Shown here in pieces: positions 22,832 through 33,944 of a stretch of 64,000 nucleotides of DNA (positions within the stretch are counted from its first letter, which is position 1; each line of letters begins with the position of its first letter). The stretch spans positions 168,625,230 through 168,689,229 of the forward strand of contig CM059186.1 of assembly GCA_030323885.1 (NCBI GenBank), given 5' to 3'. The position numbers were made by a program, and so were the translations under genes. A model generated the notes under the pieces. The model did no database searches, was not told the origin of the DNA, and was given only the letters and a program-made list of their open reading frames with translations. This DNA comes from Branchipolynoe longqiensis. Lineage: Eukaryota; Annelida; Polychaeta; Phyllodocida; Polynoidae.

Positions 22832-23079
22832 TTGGAATTGATACTTGTCGCTTCCTAGCCTAACGCTTAGCATTAATAGGATAGGGCAAGGACTGGTTAG
22901 CTGTCGGGATAATGTGACTGAGCGGGATATCAGAATTCTAGTCATTTGCTAGCGGCCTGATTTCTCACTAGGGCAGCACTATAAAGTTGCCATGAGTGTG
23001 CACTGTCGCAAGTCGGAACTCGTCCTGAAACGACCTTAAATGTTTCCAGGACGTAAAACTCCAACAACAAACAACCCAA
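22832..23079 (+). mobile_element. SINE-A, head missing
   Basis: Starts in the body (GATACTTGTCGCTTCCTAGC) and runs to the 3' end (GGACGTAAAACTCCAACAAC). No tRNA head. Confidence 0.85.
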
Positions 23080-23480
23080 TCTAACAAGCGCCCACCACAC
23101 CAGAGGCGAACTTGCAGCACACCCAGCGTCCATAAGCCACGAAGCGTTCATTCACTGCCAGCCCGCCATTACGAGCTTTCACCGCGCACGCGCAGTCCGC
23201 GTAGTTTGCAGAACGCTCACCAGGGCCACTTAGCACGGCTTTGAACTGGCTCGTGTCGCGGCGCCCCCTGCCCCCTAATGATACTAACTCGGCGCCCACC
23301 TTCCCAAAGGCCGGCGCCCCCCGGTTCCCGCTGGTGCCCCCTGGTGACCGTTGTTGCCCGCTGGCGCCCTCTAGCGGTGGCTGCCAACACCGCAGACACA
23401 GATCAAAGGTAGTGCGAGCGTTTAAAACGATTCCGTGTGCAGCTCAGCCAGTTGGGCTGCAAATTGCTTCCAGACTGGAG
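23080..23480. promoter_or_regulatory. GC-rich patch with clustered CTCF-like motifs
   Basis: CpG-rich DNA containing CTGGCGCCCTCTAGCGGTGG at 23361-23380, whose complement holds CCGCTAGAGGGCGCC, close to the CTCF core. GTGCCCCCTGGTGACC (complement CACCAGGGGGCAC) is just upstream, and GGCGCCCCCTGCCCCCTAAT lies near 23260. GCGCACGCGCAG near 23184 resembles NRF-1. CTCF is conserved in bilaterians, so an insulator or promoter is possible. I cannot exclude a diverged repeat remnant. Confidence 0.35.
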
Positions 23481-23507
23481 TTAGCGTCGCTTATGGGTGT
23501 TTAGAGT

Positions 23508-23758
23508 TTGTTTTGTTTGTTGTTGCTTTACATCCTCACAACATCTAAGGTCATATCAGGACAAGTCCTGACTTGTGACAGTGCGCACTCATGGTGGCTT
23601 TATAATACTGCCCCATGGGGAGACCAGACCTCCAGCACCATGATCTGATATCCCACTTAGTCACATTATCCTGACACTGAGCCAACCAGTCCTTGCCCTA
23701 TCCTAATAATGCAGAGCGCCTGGTTAGGAAGCGACAACTATCAATTTTTAAGTAATTG
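23508..23758 (-). mobile_element. SINE-A, head missing
   Basis: From GTTTGTTGTTGCTTTACATC (3' end) through TAGGAAGCGACAACTATCAA. The tRNA head is absent. Confidence 0.85.
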
Positions 23759-23927
23759 TGTTTAGAGTGTGAGGACACAGGCCATGGAAATAAAGCGCTG
23801 TCAGAAGAGCTTGCGCATATCAAGCAAAGCGCATGTTGCATATGAGGATGTTTGCGACAACTTTAAGGAAGTCTTTCATACAATACCACACTCAATGCCA
23901 TCCCGGTGATGGTCAAAAGGCGACCTG

Positions 23928-24046
23928 GACTACCAGTGAGGCAGCACTATTAAGTCGCCCTGAGGGCGCATTGTCACAAGTCGGAAGCCGTCATGATATG
24001 CCCTGATATGTTGCCAGAACATAAGGCTCCAACAATCAACCAACCT
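23928..24046 (+). mobile_element. SINE-A 3' fragment
   Basis: GAGGCAGCACTATTAAGTCG then TGATATGTTGCCAGAACATA and CTCCAACAATCAACC. Diverged. Confidence 0.75.
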
Positions 24047-24605
24047 TGCGGGCTGATGATACTGCAGTGACATACATAAGTGTTACTTATTACACATCTT
24101 GTTATTTGAACATTTTAGCTTAATCTTAGTTGATATTGCATGCATTACTGTTTCATATGTAAGTGTTTGAATTGTAATATATGTCAGTTTTTAAGTGGAT
24201 GCTATTGTCATTTTCAACTAACCTTTTAGTACACATGTATCAGTTCCAGGCTACCAATGAATATCAGACGACATGTATATCATATCTGTATTGCCATATG
24301 GCTGGAACGCCAGTACCATGACGCTGTTAAGAAAACCTTATTTAATGAATAAACTAGATTTAAACAAAAAAAAGAAAAAGAAATGCTCAATTAATGAGAC
24401 GTAAAAGCGCTACAAGTGATGCACAACGCGAGCCATATACTGAACTGCAGTGTCGGTGCGTGCGCCTGCAGCCTCTCCCCGGATAATGCTCGGGGAGTAT
24501 ATGATCTATGTCAACCTGAATGGAAGCGGATACTGTTCCCGAGCGGTCACCCAGGTTCCTCTCCCCGGGCATATTAATTCTAACTAACGCACAATCGAAG
24601 TTTGG
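24047..24605. other. Unassigned spacer
   Basis: AT-rich. Contains an A-rich stretch AACAAAAAAAAGAAAAAG near 24364 that could be the tail of an old retroposon. No gene seen. Confidence 0.4.
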
Positions 24606-24609
24606 ATAA

Positions 24610-24773
24610 AGTTGCATAATCCGATTTAACTTACATTCTCTGCTGTATGTAAAACAGATATATTAGGTTGATCCTTTTTACTGTAGTTAGAAATAACTTT
24701 TATTTTTGCTGTTTAACTTTGGGGATTTTTTAATGAAAACATTCTAAATTAATTTTGGCGTGCATGCCAAGAT
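24610..24773. mobile_element. MITE-G copy 3, cut short
   Basis: Left end ATAA|AGTTGCATAATCCGA, then the MITE-G interior ending at TTTTGGCGTGCATGCC. A SINE-A head begins at 24775, so the right half has been lost. Confidence 0.72.
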
Positions 24774-24774
24774 G

Positions 24775-24866
24775 CTGGACTCGACCAAGGTTCGATCCAT
24801 GGGTTCGAAGACCGGCGATCTGTCAACACGGGAGACAGACGCTCAACTCATTCGGCCATTCATGTA
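24775..24866 (-). mobile_element. SINE-A tRNA-like head only
   Basis: GACTCGACCAAGGTTCGATC with CGGGAGACAGACGCTCAACT and CATTCGGCCATTCATG: the head region of SINE-A on the minus strand without its body. A free-standing tRNA gene is unlikely, since the arms do not fold into a full cloverleaf by eye. Confidence 0.75.
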
Positions 24867-25084
24867 GAAGTCGCTCGGGTATCTAGGAGGGTCGTTTACG
24901 TAATCAGCCTCCTTATCTACAATTGGTCAACGCCTTGTCTTTATGGGTTTTTTTAGGCAAGGAATATTCTATAGCCAACTTACTGGTTTGACCTTCACCT
25001 TGACCTTCAGCGAGCTTGAAACAGGAGTAGTGGGGCTTATTAACTAATACAAACCACCCCTAGACGCTTTGGAAATAATCTGCA

Positions 25085-26040
25085 GAATAACAAAGCTATG
25101 ATATATGCAGGAACTAGGTCGCTCTAACGCAGTAATAAGCTATGCTATATGCAGTCACTAGGTTACTCTAATGCAGTAATAAGCTATGATATAGACAGTA
25201 ACTAGGTCAGTCTCATGCATTAATACAATTATGTTATATAGAGCAACTAGGTCACTAAAATGCAGTAATAAACTATGTTATGTGCAGTAACTAGGTCACT
25301 CTAATGCAGTAATAAGCTATGATATATACAGTAACTAGGTCAGTCTCATGCAGTAATACAATTATGTTATATAGAACAACTAGGTCACTAAAATGCAGTA
25401 ATAAACTATGTTATATGCAGTAACTAGGTCAGTCTAATGCAGTAATAAGCTATGATATATAGAGTAACTAGGTCAGTCTCATGCAGTGATACAACCATGT
25501 TATATAGAGCAACTAGGTCACTAAAATGCAGTAATAAACTATGTTATAGGCAGTAACTAGGTCACTATAACGCAGTAGTAAGCAATGGTATATGCAGCAA
25601 TATACTAAGAGTTATATGCAGTAAGTAGGCCACACTAAGGCAGTAATACATATGCGTTATGCAGTAACTAGATCCCACTAAGGCTGTAATAAACTGTGTT
25701 ATATGCAGTAAATAGGCCCTGCTAAGGCAGTAATATACTATGAGTGATATGCAGTAAATAGGCCCCACTACGGCAGTAATAAACTATGTTATATGCAGTA
25801 ACTAGGCCCACTAAGGCAGTAATATACTATGAGTTATATGGAGTAAATATGCCCCACTAAGGCAGTAATATACTATGTTATATGCAGTAACTAGGCCCAC
25901 TAAGGCAGTAATATACTATGAGTTATATGCAGTAAATATGCCCCACTAAAGTAGTACTATACTATGGTATATGCAGTAACTAGGCCACACTGACGCAGTA
26001 ATTAACTATGCTGTATGCAGTAACTGGGCTACATTAACTC
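25085..26040. repeat. 44-bp array with 3-unit higher-order repeat
   Basis: About 22 copies of a unit like CTAGGTCACTCTAATGCAGT plus AATAAGCTATGATATATGCA. Between about 25180 and 25570 three distinct monomers recur in the same order: TCTCATGCA marks 25211, 25344 and 25477, a 133-bp period. The right half carries a different subfamily (GGCCCCACTAAGGCAGTAAT). Higher-order structure is typical of satellite DNA evolving by unequal crossing-over. Confidence 0.9.
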
Positions 26041-26339
26041 TGTAATGACCTCCTTATTACAAACTAGTGGTGTTAGTGGTTTGTCCTTTATCTCAATAGC
26101 TGCACTCGACCATGTCTACTGATTGCACTTCTCTTTGATGGGCTCAGGCCGATATCTTGCTGAGTTGGCTGATTTTCTTCACGATAATCGGAGGGCGACA
26201 AATTAACTAATAAAATCCCAAACTCCACACCACTTCTGTGAACAGATCAAATCGTGTTCCTTCACCGAATCCTACTGAAAGAATCTCATGTGAGAAACGT
26301 GAAATAAAGAACTGACATTTTGTCAAATTCGAGGCTGTA

Positions 26340-26565
26340 GGCAGGATATGATGATGGGTAATGGGGTAAGGTGCTCGATCCCAATACTGAAGGTTGCGGG
26401 TTCGATCCCGGGTCGAAGAAATGCATAACAAATTTGGCCCTTGTCCCTATGTTATTTGGGGAGAGGTTACGGAGCAATGGGAACAGGGCAGGAATGTATC
26501 ATGGTTAGAATGACCGCATTTCACATTGGAAGGTTGCGGGTGCGATCTAAGAAAATAACAAATGG
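26340..26565 (+). mobile_element. tRNA-related element F with two head-like units
   Basis: GAAGGTTGCGGGTTCGATCC carries a perfect B box (GGTTCGATCC), preceded by GGGTAATGGGGTAAGGTGCT as a possible A-box region. A second, decayed unit follows: ATCATGGTTAGAATGACCGC then GGAAGGTTGCGGGTGCGATC. Looks like a dimeric tRNA-derived SINE fragment. Limits uncertain. Confidence 0.5.
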
Positions 26566-26605
26566 TCACACTTGAACAAATTGAGTGCTTAGTTCTGCTA
26601 CCTCT

Positions 26606-26715
26606 ACCTGGAATGTAGTGAGACAGCACTATAAAGCCAGTATAAGCGTGAACTCCCACAACTGGGGCCCCATTGACGAGATATGACCTTTCTAGACTAA
26701 AATCCCAATTCCTCA
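26606..26715 (+). mobile_element. Diverged SINE-A 3' fragment
   Basis: AGACAGCACTATAAAGCCAG, CCACAACTGG and ATATGACCTTTCTAGAC line up with the SINE-A 3' half with many changes. Confidence 0.55.
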
Positions 26716-26798
26716 CGTAATTGCTGGTCGAAAAGAGCGATCAGTAAATGACTTATTGATGTAAACAATTTAACAGACTTACAATTCCATACAAATTA

Positions 26799-27045
26799 GG
26801 AGCCACATAGGCAGATGGTCGCGCACAGGGAGATTGCATCAGGGAGCCTAGTTAGTGTAACGGTTAGCATGCTAGGCCTAAAATGACAAAATAAATGTGG
26901 GTTCGAAACCTGCTCTAGCAACAATATTTTCCCATTGCCATCACGCCCATGGCCCTTAGCGTGTTAACCATTACACTACCTAGGCTCCCTGATGCAATCC
27001 CCATATCTACGCCATGTGTGGCTCCTTGCCTGAGAGGCCAGTGCA
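26799..27045. mobile_element. SINE-B inverted pair (hairpin)
   Basis: Plus copy: AGGAGCCACATAGG, GATTGCATCAGGGAGCCTAG, GTGTAACGGTTAGCATGC, GTGGGTTCGAAACC. Minus copy right after it: GTTAACCATTACACTACC, AGGCTCCCTGATGCAATC, GTGTGGCTCCTTGCCTGAGA. The arms face each other tail to tail with only a few bases between, so a transcript would fold into a long hairpin. Confidence 0.75.
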
Positions 27046-27141
27046 GATTATTATTAAATTTATCTCCAAAAATATGGTAGGAAGTCCAATCTATCTGGAT
27101 ATGCAACTTGAAGTGAACTGGGAGGAATAACAGCACCATTA

Positions 27142-27471
27142 AGCGGGCGCGGTGACCGAGTCGGTACAGCGCGGGCCTCGTGTGTGGAAGGTCAGGAGTC
27201 CGGTTCCCTGTCAAGTCAAATCAATGACTTTAAGATTGATACTTATCGCTTCCTAGCCTGGTGCTCGGCATTAATAGGATAGGGCAAGGACTGGTTGGTT
27301 CAGTGTCAGGATAATGTGACTGAGTGGGATATCAGGTCATGGTGCCAGTGGCTTGATTCCCCAGTGGGGCAGCACTATAAAAGTTCCCATGAGTGCACAC
27401 TGTCACAAGTCGGTACCCATCCTACTATGACCTTAGATGTTGCCAGTATGTAAAACTCTAACAACCAACAG
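27142..27471 (+). mobile_element. SINE-A full length, alternative head
   Basis: Complete plus-strand SINE-A. Its head reads GCGCGGTGACCGAGTCGGTA then GGGCCTCGTGTGTGGAAGGT and AGTCCGGTTCCC, distinct from the longer CTCCTGTTTTGGGAG head of copies at 391 and 3463. The body and 3' end (ATGACCTTAGATGTTGCC, TAAAACTCTAACAACC) are the same. Confidence 0.87.
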
Positions 27472-27612
27472 CAATACTTCTCTTGATAATCCTCAACCGT
27501 CGGACTGTCCCGGGGCTCGCCGGTTCTCAGCGTGTCGGGCGCCATTATTGAATCAGCCACTTCCGGTGAAGACACTGTCGCATTAACGCGATTAGCGGCA
27601 GAAAAACGTGTG

Positions 27613-27735
27613 TCAACAACGGAAACCCCACAGAGTTGGCAGTGAGAACATTGTGCAGTTGAGTCATTCTACAGGCCCGCGTATCAACAACGGAAACCCC
27701 GCAGAATTGGCAGTGAGAGCAATGTGCAGTTGAGG
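27613..27735. repeat. 71-bp duplication, two copies
   Basis: TCAACAACGGAAACCCC followed by TTGGCAGTGAGA and TGTGCAGTTGA, starting at 27613 and 27684. Just upstream, GGGCGCCATTATTGAATC and CACTTCCGGTG (near 27540) form a YY1/ETS-like promoter motif pair, for which no gene is visible. Confidence 0.75.
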
Positions 27736-27769
27736 TCAGGTCAGGTCAGCATTTTTAGTTTGTGTCCCA

Positions 27770-30275
27770 GATGCATCATATACATAGATATAAATATATA
27801 TGATGTATAACGCATTATGCGAGTATAAAGGCGCGGAAGGCAATTAACTCCATTTTATTATTATTATGTGCTAATTATTCTTAATATTACACGATACATT
27901 GTACTGCCTCCTCCGTGTCGCAACTGGTGGCGCCACCCCCGGCTGTGCCCGGTACCTGCCTACCCTGAATACATCACTAATTAACCATACACATTGCTGA
28001 CATATGTGATGTATAATGCACTATGCGAGTATAAAGGCATGGAAGGAATTGCTTGTTTATTATGGTATTGATTATTCTATGTACTACCTCTTTGGCCCTA
28101 CGCTCGTGACCGGTGGCGCCACCACCGGTGAGCCTCATCTCTAACGGATGTTACCTGATGTCATTTGCACAGCAGTATATGTGTTGTATAAGTAATTATG
28201 CGAGAGTTCACGCTGAATGCAGAGCCTTTACGTCGAAGCATGAATTGCAACAGGAGAATCAAACTGGCCGTCCAATACGTACGTAGTCAAGCTAAAATCC
28301 AATGCATTGATTCGTGAACAGTCTGCTCGAGCCACACGACGAAGCCAGGTAGGAAGCCAGGCCGAATTATATCCCGCCTCCGAGGCTCCGAATGAAACTC
28401 ATTTGGAGTCTTTATGCATGAATGAAGATCTCATATACAGGAGAGAATTTTCTTGAGAGATTAATACATGCTGTGCCTCCCGCTTGACCTCATGCATGTG
28501 TCCGGTGGCGCCACCACTGGCTCTCCTCGTCCCTAACGGACATGGCATACTATCCGTCACACCGGAGCATTGTTTCTTACTTCTTTTTGGCAAGGGCTGA
28601 ATATTCATAGCCAACGAATATGTGATCATCCTACTGTATTTTTGTCTTGTGATATTTGTACTGTAGCTTCCTCTTCATTTATATGTGATATACACCACAT
28701 TATACAAGTATAAATACGCGGACGAGAATACATGAGAATACATGTTTTATTACATTATACCTGCCCCACTAAACCTCACTCACGAATTGGCGGAGTGCCC
28801 CTTCCCCCTCCGCTGTTTGTAACATGGACCGCCCCTGCATCAGTCTCAAAGATTGAGTTGATTTCTTTTCTTTTGGTAGGCAAGGGCTGATAACCCCTAG
28901 CGAGAGATTAATATATAACATACTTGTTGGCACGAGTGATACAGGTGTGAAGCAGAGTCCAGAAGCCAGGTGGCAGCACCAGGCGAGGCAGAATGCCTGA
29001 CCAGTCGATGAGTAGAGGAATGTAATCTGTTGGTCTCGTGTCAGTTGATATGAAATCGGTTTCCGAATAATTATACTCATATAATTGATTTTACGTCACA
29101 TATATGCTGCATAAATCCCAATAGGTTGCCTTAATTCGCTCAGGTGTCTGTTTACTTAATTATTTCTAGATAATTTGGAGGAGTGTAACTGATGGAGATC
29201 ACATTAACTGTAATTCACCTGATGATGCCAGCATCCTCATGATGCTTAGATCAGTCTTTTCCAATATTCCACCCATCTAATATACAGTAATTAGATTCCC
29301 CTGTAAGGCATATATTTCCATCAAGTCAATGAGTGCTTCCGAACCATTATTATTATATTCCGTTCAGTCTGCAGAGACTGCTGACACAGGCAATTGGGAG
29401 CAATTAGTGAGGTGGGCGTCCGGTGGTGGCGCCACAATTGTAGTTGGAGGCGATGTTCAGTGAGGTACAAAACAAGGTGGACTGGATGGTGAGTGAGATC
29501 CAGACAACTTGTGTTATCTATACTTGAATTATATATGACCGGACGCGGGGGCTGAATAGGTAGAGCGCAGGCCTCCCATGCGGAAGGTCAGAAGTTCAAT
29601 TCGCTGTCGATTCAAACCAATGACCTAAACACAATTGATACTTGCCGCTTCCTAGCCAGATGCTCGGCATTATCAGGATGACTCGCCATTATCAGGTTGG
29701 CTCAGTGTCAGGATAATGTGACTGAGTGGAATAGCAGGTCATGGTGTTGGTGGCCTGGTCTCCTAGTGGGGCAGCACTGTAAATTCAAGTCACCTTGAAT
29801 GTGCACTGTCACAAGTCGGTACCCGTCCTGATGTGACCTTAGATGTTGCCAGGACGTAAAACTGCAACAACCAACTGTATTATATACGGGTCTGTTTATA
29901 AGTACAGTGGGAGTTCACTAATGTTGGATGTATGCGCCCATATATATATGTGCTGTACAAGCATTGTACGAGTATAATTATCCGTAAACTGATTATCCTT
30001 TAATCCTCTTGCCTACCACTTGCTTACAGGGGATTCGCATAATTATCGAAAACAAGGAGACATGAAGATGTGGAACTGACGGATTAGTGACGACAACTAG
30101 CTGCATGTGTCGCCACGGGCAACTAAAGAATGCAGGAATCTTAATTATAATGATCCGTTGTGGCCCATTCGTGACTAATATCTGCATAATGGCTTATGTA
30201 GAGTATAAACAGCTGCGCCAGCCCTCTCGTTGTATATGATCTGTACAGCATTATGTTAATATAAATAGGGACCTT
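27770..30275 (+). repeat. Repeat E cluster 1 (TATA block plus GGCGCC palindrome)
   Basis: At least six diverged plus-orientation units. Block 1 reads TGATGTATAACGCATTATGC then GAGTATAAAGGCGCGG, near 27795-27840. Relatives lie at 28001-28046, 28175-28220, 28680-28730, 29941-29990, 30176-30218 and 30231-30272. Block 2 is GGTGGCGCCACC at 27926, 28112 and 28503, with GGTGGCGCCAC at 29424. Block 3, CCTGAATACATCAC, follows some units. A reversed block 1 sits near 29060-29112. No ORF or terminal repeats define an element. It could be satellite-like, or a promoter-bearing non-autonomous transposon. A SINE-A is inserted at 29536. Confidence 0.65.
29536..29878 (+). mobile_element. SINE-A full length inside repeat E cluster 1
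   Basis: GACCGGACGCGGGGGCTGAA head through TTGCCAGGACGTAAAACTGC and ACAACC tail. ATTATATA at 29528-29535 and 29879-29886 is the target duplication. Confidence 0.88.
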
Positions 30276-30299
30276 TCAATGCTAATTTGTCCAGGTGCA

Positions 30300-30680
30300 C
30301 TTTACTTCTGCACCGTACCGTGCACTACAAATTCCACTAGAGTGAACATCGTTGTAGAATGCACCTTCCTATAGACTGCACATCAATGCATGTCGACTGC
30401 ACCTTTCCATAGAAGGCACCTTCCGGTAGAATGCACCTTCTTGTAGAATACACCTTCCTCTGAGGACTGCACCTTCATGTAGGTTAAACATGCCTTACAT
30501 TGTACCTTCCTGGAAAATGCACCTTCCTGTGGGATGCACCTTCCTGCGGAATGCACTTTCTTGTAGAATGCACCTTGTAGCAGAATGCATCTTATTGTAG
30601 CATGCATCTTGTCGAACGTACCTTCCTGTCGAATGCACCTTCCTGTGGACCGCACTTTGATGTGTAATGCACGTCCCAGT
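30300..30680. repeat. 18-bp tandem repeat (GAATGCACCTTCCTGTAG)
   Basis: About 20 imperfect copies with variants such as GACTGCACCTTCATGTAG. Ends at a CACCTAGTGGTC motif near 30690. Confidence 0.88.
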
Positions 30681-30889
30681 AGACTGTGGCGGCACCTAGT
30701 GGTCAGTCTAGACACCGCTCTGTCGACACAGTATGTCGTGATGCTGTTATGAGTAATATGACTGTCCAACACGGAAACTTATCGAGTTAACGTTTGTGAC
30801 AACAGTTGCCTGCCCACAGTCGCCGCCATGTTTATGTGGACGCAACATCGGGCAGCAATCATCGGGAGTGTGTGTGGACGGTGTGTATG

Positions 30890-31740
30890 CAGCGAGAATA
30901 GATAGTGTTTGAACAGTGTGTGAAGTGTGTGTGTTTGGTGTGTATACAGTGAGCACAGATAGTGTGTGCACAGTGTGTGAAGTGTGTGTGTACGATGTGT
31001 ATACAGTGAGAACAGATAGTGTGCGCAGTGTGTGAAGTGTGTGTACGATGTGTACACAGTGAGAACAGATAGTGTGTGCACCGTGTGTGAAGTGTGTGTA
31101 CGGTGTGTATGCAGCGAGAATAGATAGTGTGTGCACAATGTCTGAAGTGTGTGTGTGTGTCCGATGTGTATATAGTGAGAGCAGATAGTGTGTGCAGTGT
31201 GTGAAGTGTGTGTACAATGTGTATACAGGGAGAACAGATAGTGTGTGAACAGTGTGTGAAGTGTGTGTGTACGATGAGTATGCAGTGAGAACAGATAGTG
31301 TGTGAACAGTGTGTGAAGTGTGTGTGTGTACGATGTGTATGAGTTGAGAATAGATAGTGTGTGAACAGTGTGTGAAGTATGTGTCTACGATGAGTATATA
31401 TTGAGAACAGATAGTGTGTGAACAGTGTGTGAGGTGTGTGTACAATGAGTATACAGTGAGAAAATATAGTGTGTGAACAGTGTGTGAAGTATGTGTGTAC
31501 AATGAGTATACAGTGAGAACAGATAGTGTGTGAACAGTGTGTGAAGTATGTGTGTACAATGAGTATACAGTGAGAACAGATAGTGTGTGAACAGTGTGTG
31601 AGGTATGTGTGTACAATGAGTATACAGTGACAACTGATAGTGTGCAGGCAGTGTGTGAAGTGTGTGTGTACAGTGTGTGCACAGTGAGAACATATCATGT
31701 GTAGACAGTATGTGAACTGTGTGTACAGTGTAATTACAGT
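30890..31740. repeat. ~53-62-bp GT-rich minisatellite
   Basis: Units contain GAGAACAGATAGTGTGTG, CAGTGTGTGAAGTGTGTG and TACGATGTGTATACAG. About 14 copies with variable GT-run length. Minus-strand frames of CTHTSHTVHTL type are artefacts. Confidence 0.92.
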
Positions 31741-31751
31741 GTGCGAATACC

Positions 31752-31800
31752 GCCGGCCTAGGAAGCGACAAGCATACATTTTCAAGTCATGGCTTGTATG
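31752..31800 (-). mobile_element. SINE-A small fragment
   Basis: GGCCTAGGAAGCGACAAGCA then TTTTCAAGTCATGG, matching the SINE-A body on the minus strand. Confidence 0.65.
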
Positions 31801-32339
31801 GAAAGTTTGGTTTGAAGTTATTTGAAGATAGAGAAAGTAGAATGCTCAATAAGTACCGATGTAGGGGCCATCCAATGTTTTCAACAGTTTCAAGATAGTA
31901 CAAAGCTTACTATGTGTCCCCCCCCCTATCCCACATCTCCCCTTCCCCCAAATAGTACACATCAACATTTAGATACCGAGTTAAATACAATGTTTTAAAT
32001 ATGAACATTAGATTAAATGCTAAAAGCGTACTTGACTGACGCCCCCCCCCCCTTCACCCCCACCGTACGCTTTGTATTCATGACTGTGAAAGTGTTTAAA
32101 ACGTGGGACGGCCCCTTCGAGCCACCTCCCCCTGTGGTAATGGCTCAGACAAATATTCACACACAGCAGGGTCCGCTCACGCAGATAATACCTGGGGATT
32201 TAGTTATAGCATTGTCGTCCTAATTAATGACCATTAACCACAGCTCTGTCAGAGAGCTCAATTACTCCCGCCTATCGTTTACTTTGCTCGACACTAGACG
32301 GCGCTCTTAATATCCACCTCCCACCTTCTCTCAATCCAG
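31801..32339. other. Unassigned spacer
   Basis: Two C-rich runs (near 31918-31926 and 32041-32050). No gene recognised. Confidence 0.4.
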
Positions 32340-33515
32340 TGACACTGTGAGTGTGGTGGGTGGGAGGGTGGGTGGGTGGGATGGAGACAATAGGAGAAAG
32401 AATGGCGAAGTTCAGGGTTGAATAATGGTGAAGTGGTGGGGGGGGGGGGGGGAGATAGGGGAACAGTGGTGAAGCAGGGACAATGGGGATGAAGGGGAGG
32501 AGATGAGGGATGGGCGGGTGAGGGGCAGCGGGGGAGGGCAAGGGGGTGTGGGATGAGAAAAGATGAAGGGTTGAGGGAGGAGGATTGGGGAGGCGGGGGT
32601 CGGGGGTTGGCTAATGGGGATGGAGATGGAAGTGGTTGGATAGGGGTTGTAGAAGGGAGGGGAGGTTAGACAAAGTGGCGGGGGAGGTGGACAGTGTGAG
32701 GGAAGGGAGGGCAAGGCATGAGGAGGTGAAGGAGGAAGAGGAGAGAAGGGGAGAGGAGGGGGGAGGAGGAGGGGAGGAGGGTGGAGGAGGGGGAGGGAGG
32801 GGAAGGAGAGGGGCGGAGGGGGAGGAGAGGGAGGAGGGGGAGGGAGGAGGGGGGGGGAGGGGGGAGGAGGAGGGGGAGGGGGGGGGAGGAGGGAGAGGAG
32901 GAGGGGAGGAGGGGAAGGGAGGGGCGAGGAGGGGGAGGAGAGGGAGGAAGGGGAGGAGGGGGAGGGAGGGGGAGGAGGGAAGGAGGGGGGAGGAGCGGGA
33001 GGAGGGGAAGGAGGGGCGAGGAGGGGGGGAGAGGGAGGAGGGGGGAGGGGAGGGGGGGGGAGGGGGGAGGAGGAGGGGAGGAGGGGGGAGGAGGAGGGGA
33101 GGAGGGGGAGGAGGGGGAGGAGGGGGAGGGAGGGGGAGGAGGGGGGAGGAGGGGCGAGGAGTGGGGAGGAGGGGGGAAGGAGGGTGAAGGAGGGGCGAGG
33201 AGGGGGAGGAGAGGGAGGAAGGGGAAGGAGGGTGAGGAGGGGGGGAGGAGGAGGGGAGGAGGGGGGAGGAGCGGGAGGAGGGGGAAGGGGGGGCGAGGGG
33301 GGGAGGAGAGGGAGGAGGGGGAAGGAGGGTGAGGGAGGGGGGGAGGAGGAGGGGAGGAGGGGGAGGAGGGTGAAGGAGGGGCGAGGAGGGGGGAGGAGGG
33401 GTAGGAGGGGGAAGGAGGGGCGAGGAGGGCGAAGGAGGGGGGATGAGGGGGAAGGAGGGTGAAGGAGGGTGAAGGAGGGGGAGGAGGGGGGAGAAGAGGA
33501 GGTTGTGGGAAGGGA
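32340..33515. repeat. 1.2-kb polypurine tract (GGGGAGGAGG)
   Basis: The plus strand is almost wholly G and A, especially 32730-33510, in GGGGGAGGAGG and GAAGGAGGG units. A 15-bp G run lies near 32438. Such mirror-symmetric purine tracts can adopt triplex or G-quadruplex structures, which is known chemistry. Gly/Arg/Glu and Pro/Ser frames are artefacts. Confidence 0.92.
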
Positions 33516-33599
33516 AGGATTAGCGGAGACAATGATGACTGATGTGGTGACTCATGGATGTGATGAGAATAATATACACTAATTACTAATGTGGTAAAG

Positions 33600-33890
33600 G
33601 AAGTAATTAGTATATATTAGTATCATCACTTCCATAAGTCACCACATCAGTTATCATTATACCCGCTAATCACCACATCATTAATCACATCAGTAATCAC
33701 TCTATCCTATAAGTATAATATACAGTAATCATCATATCAGTGATCACTGTATCTTGTAATCACCACATTAAACACTCACCACAGCAGTAATATCGATGTT
33801 CAATAATCACGACATCAGTAATCACCACACCATTAATCACCACACCAGTAATCACCACATCAGTAAACACAGTCTTCATTTGTTTGTTCA
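33600..33890. repeat. Degenerate ATCACCACATCAGTA repeat
   Basis: Diverged copies of the 15-bp unit that becomes regular at 33945. It looks like an old array edge. Confidence 0.7.
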
Positions 33891-33944
33891 TTGGTGTGTT
33901 ATATCCTAGCAACATGTAATGTCATATCAGGATGCATTATGTTC

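Noticed and set aside
24775..24866. Free-standing tRNA gene
   Set aside because: Matches the SINE-A head seen elsewhere; no full cloverleaf, and the other B-box hits are also SINE heads.
30747..31785. 311-codon Thr/His/Leu-rich minus-strand frame
   Set aside because: GT-rich minisatellite read in its stop-free frames; two overlapping frames are equally open.
32636..33532. Gly/Arg/Glu- and Pro/Ser-rich frames
   Set aside because: Polypurine tract translates without stops in every frame.
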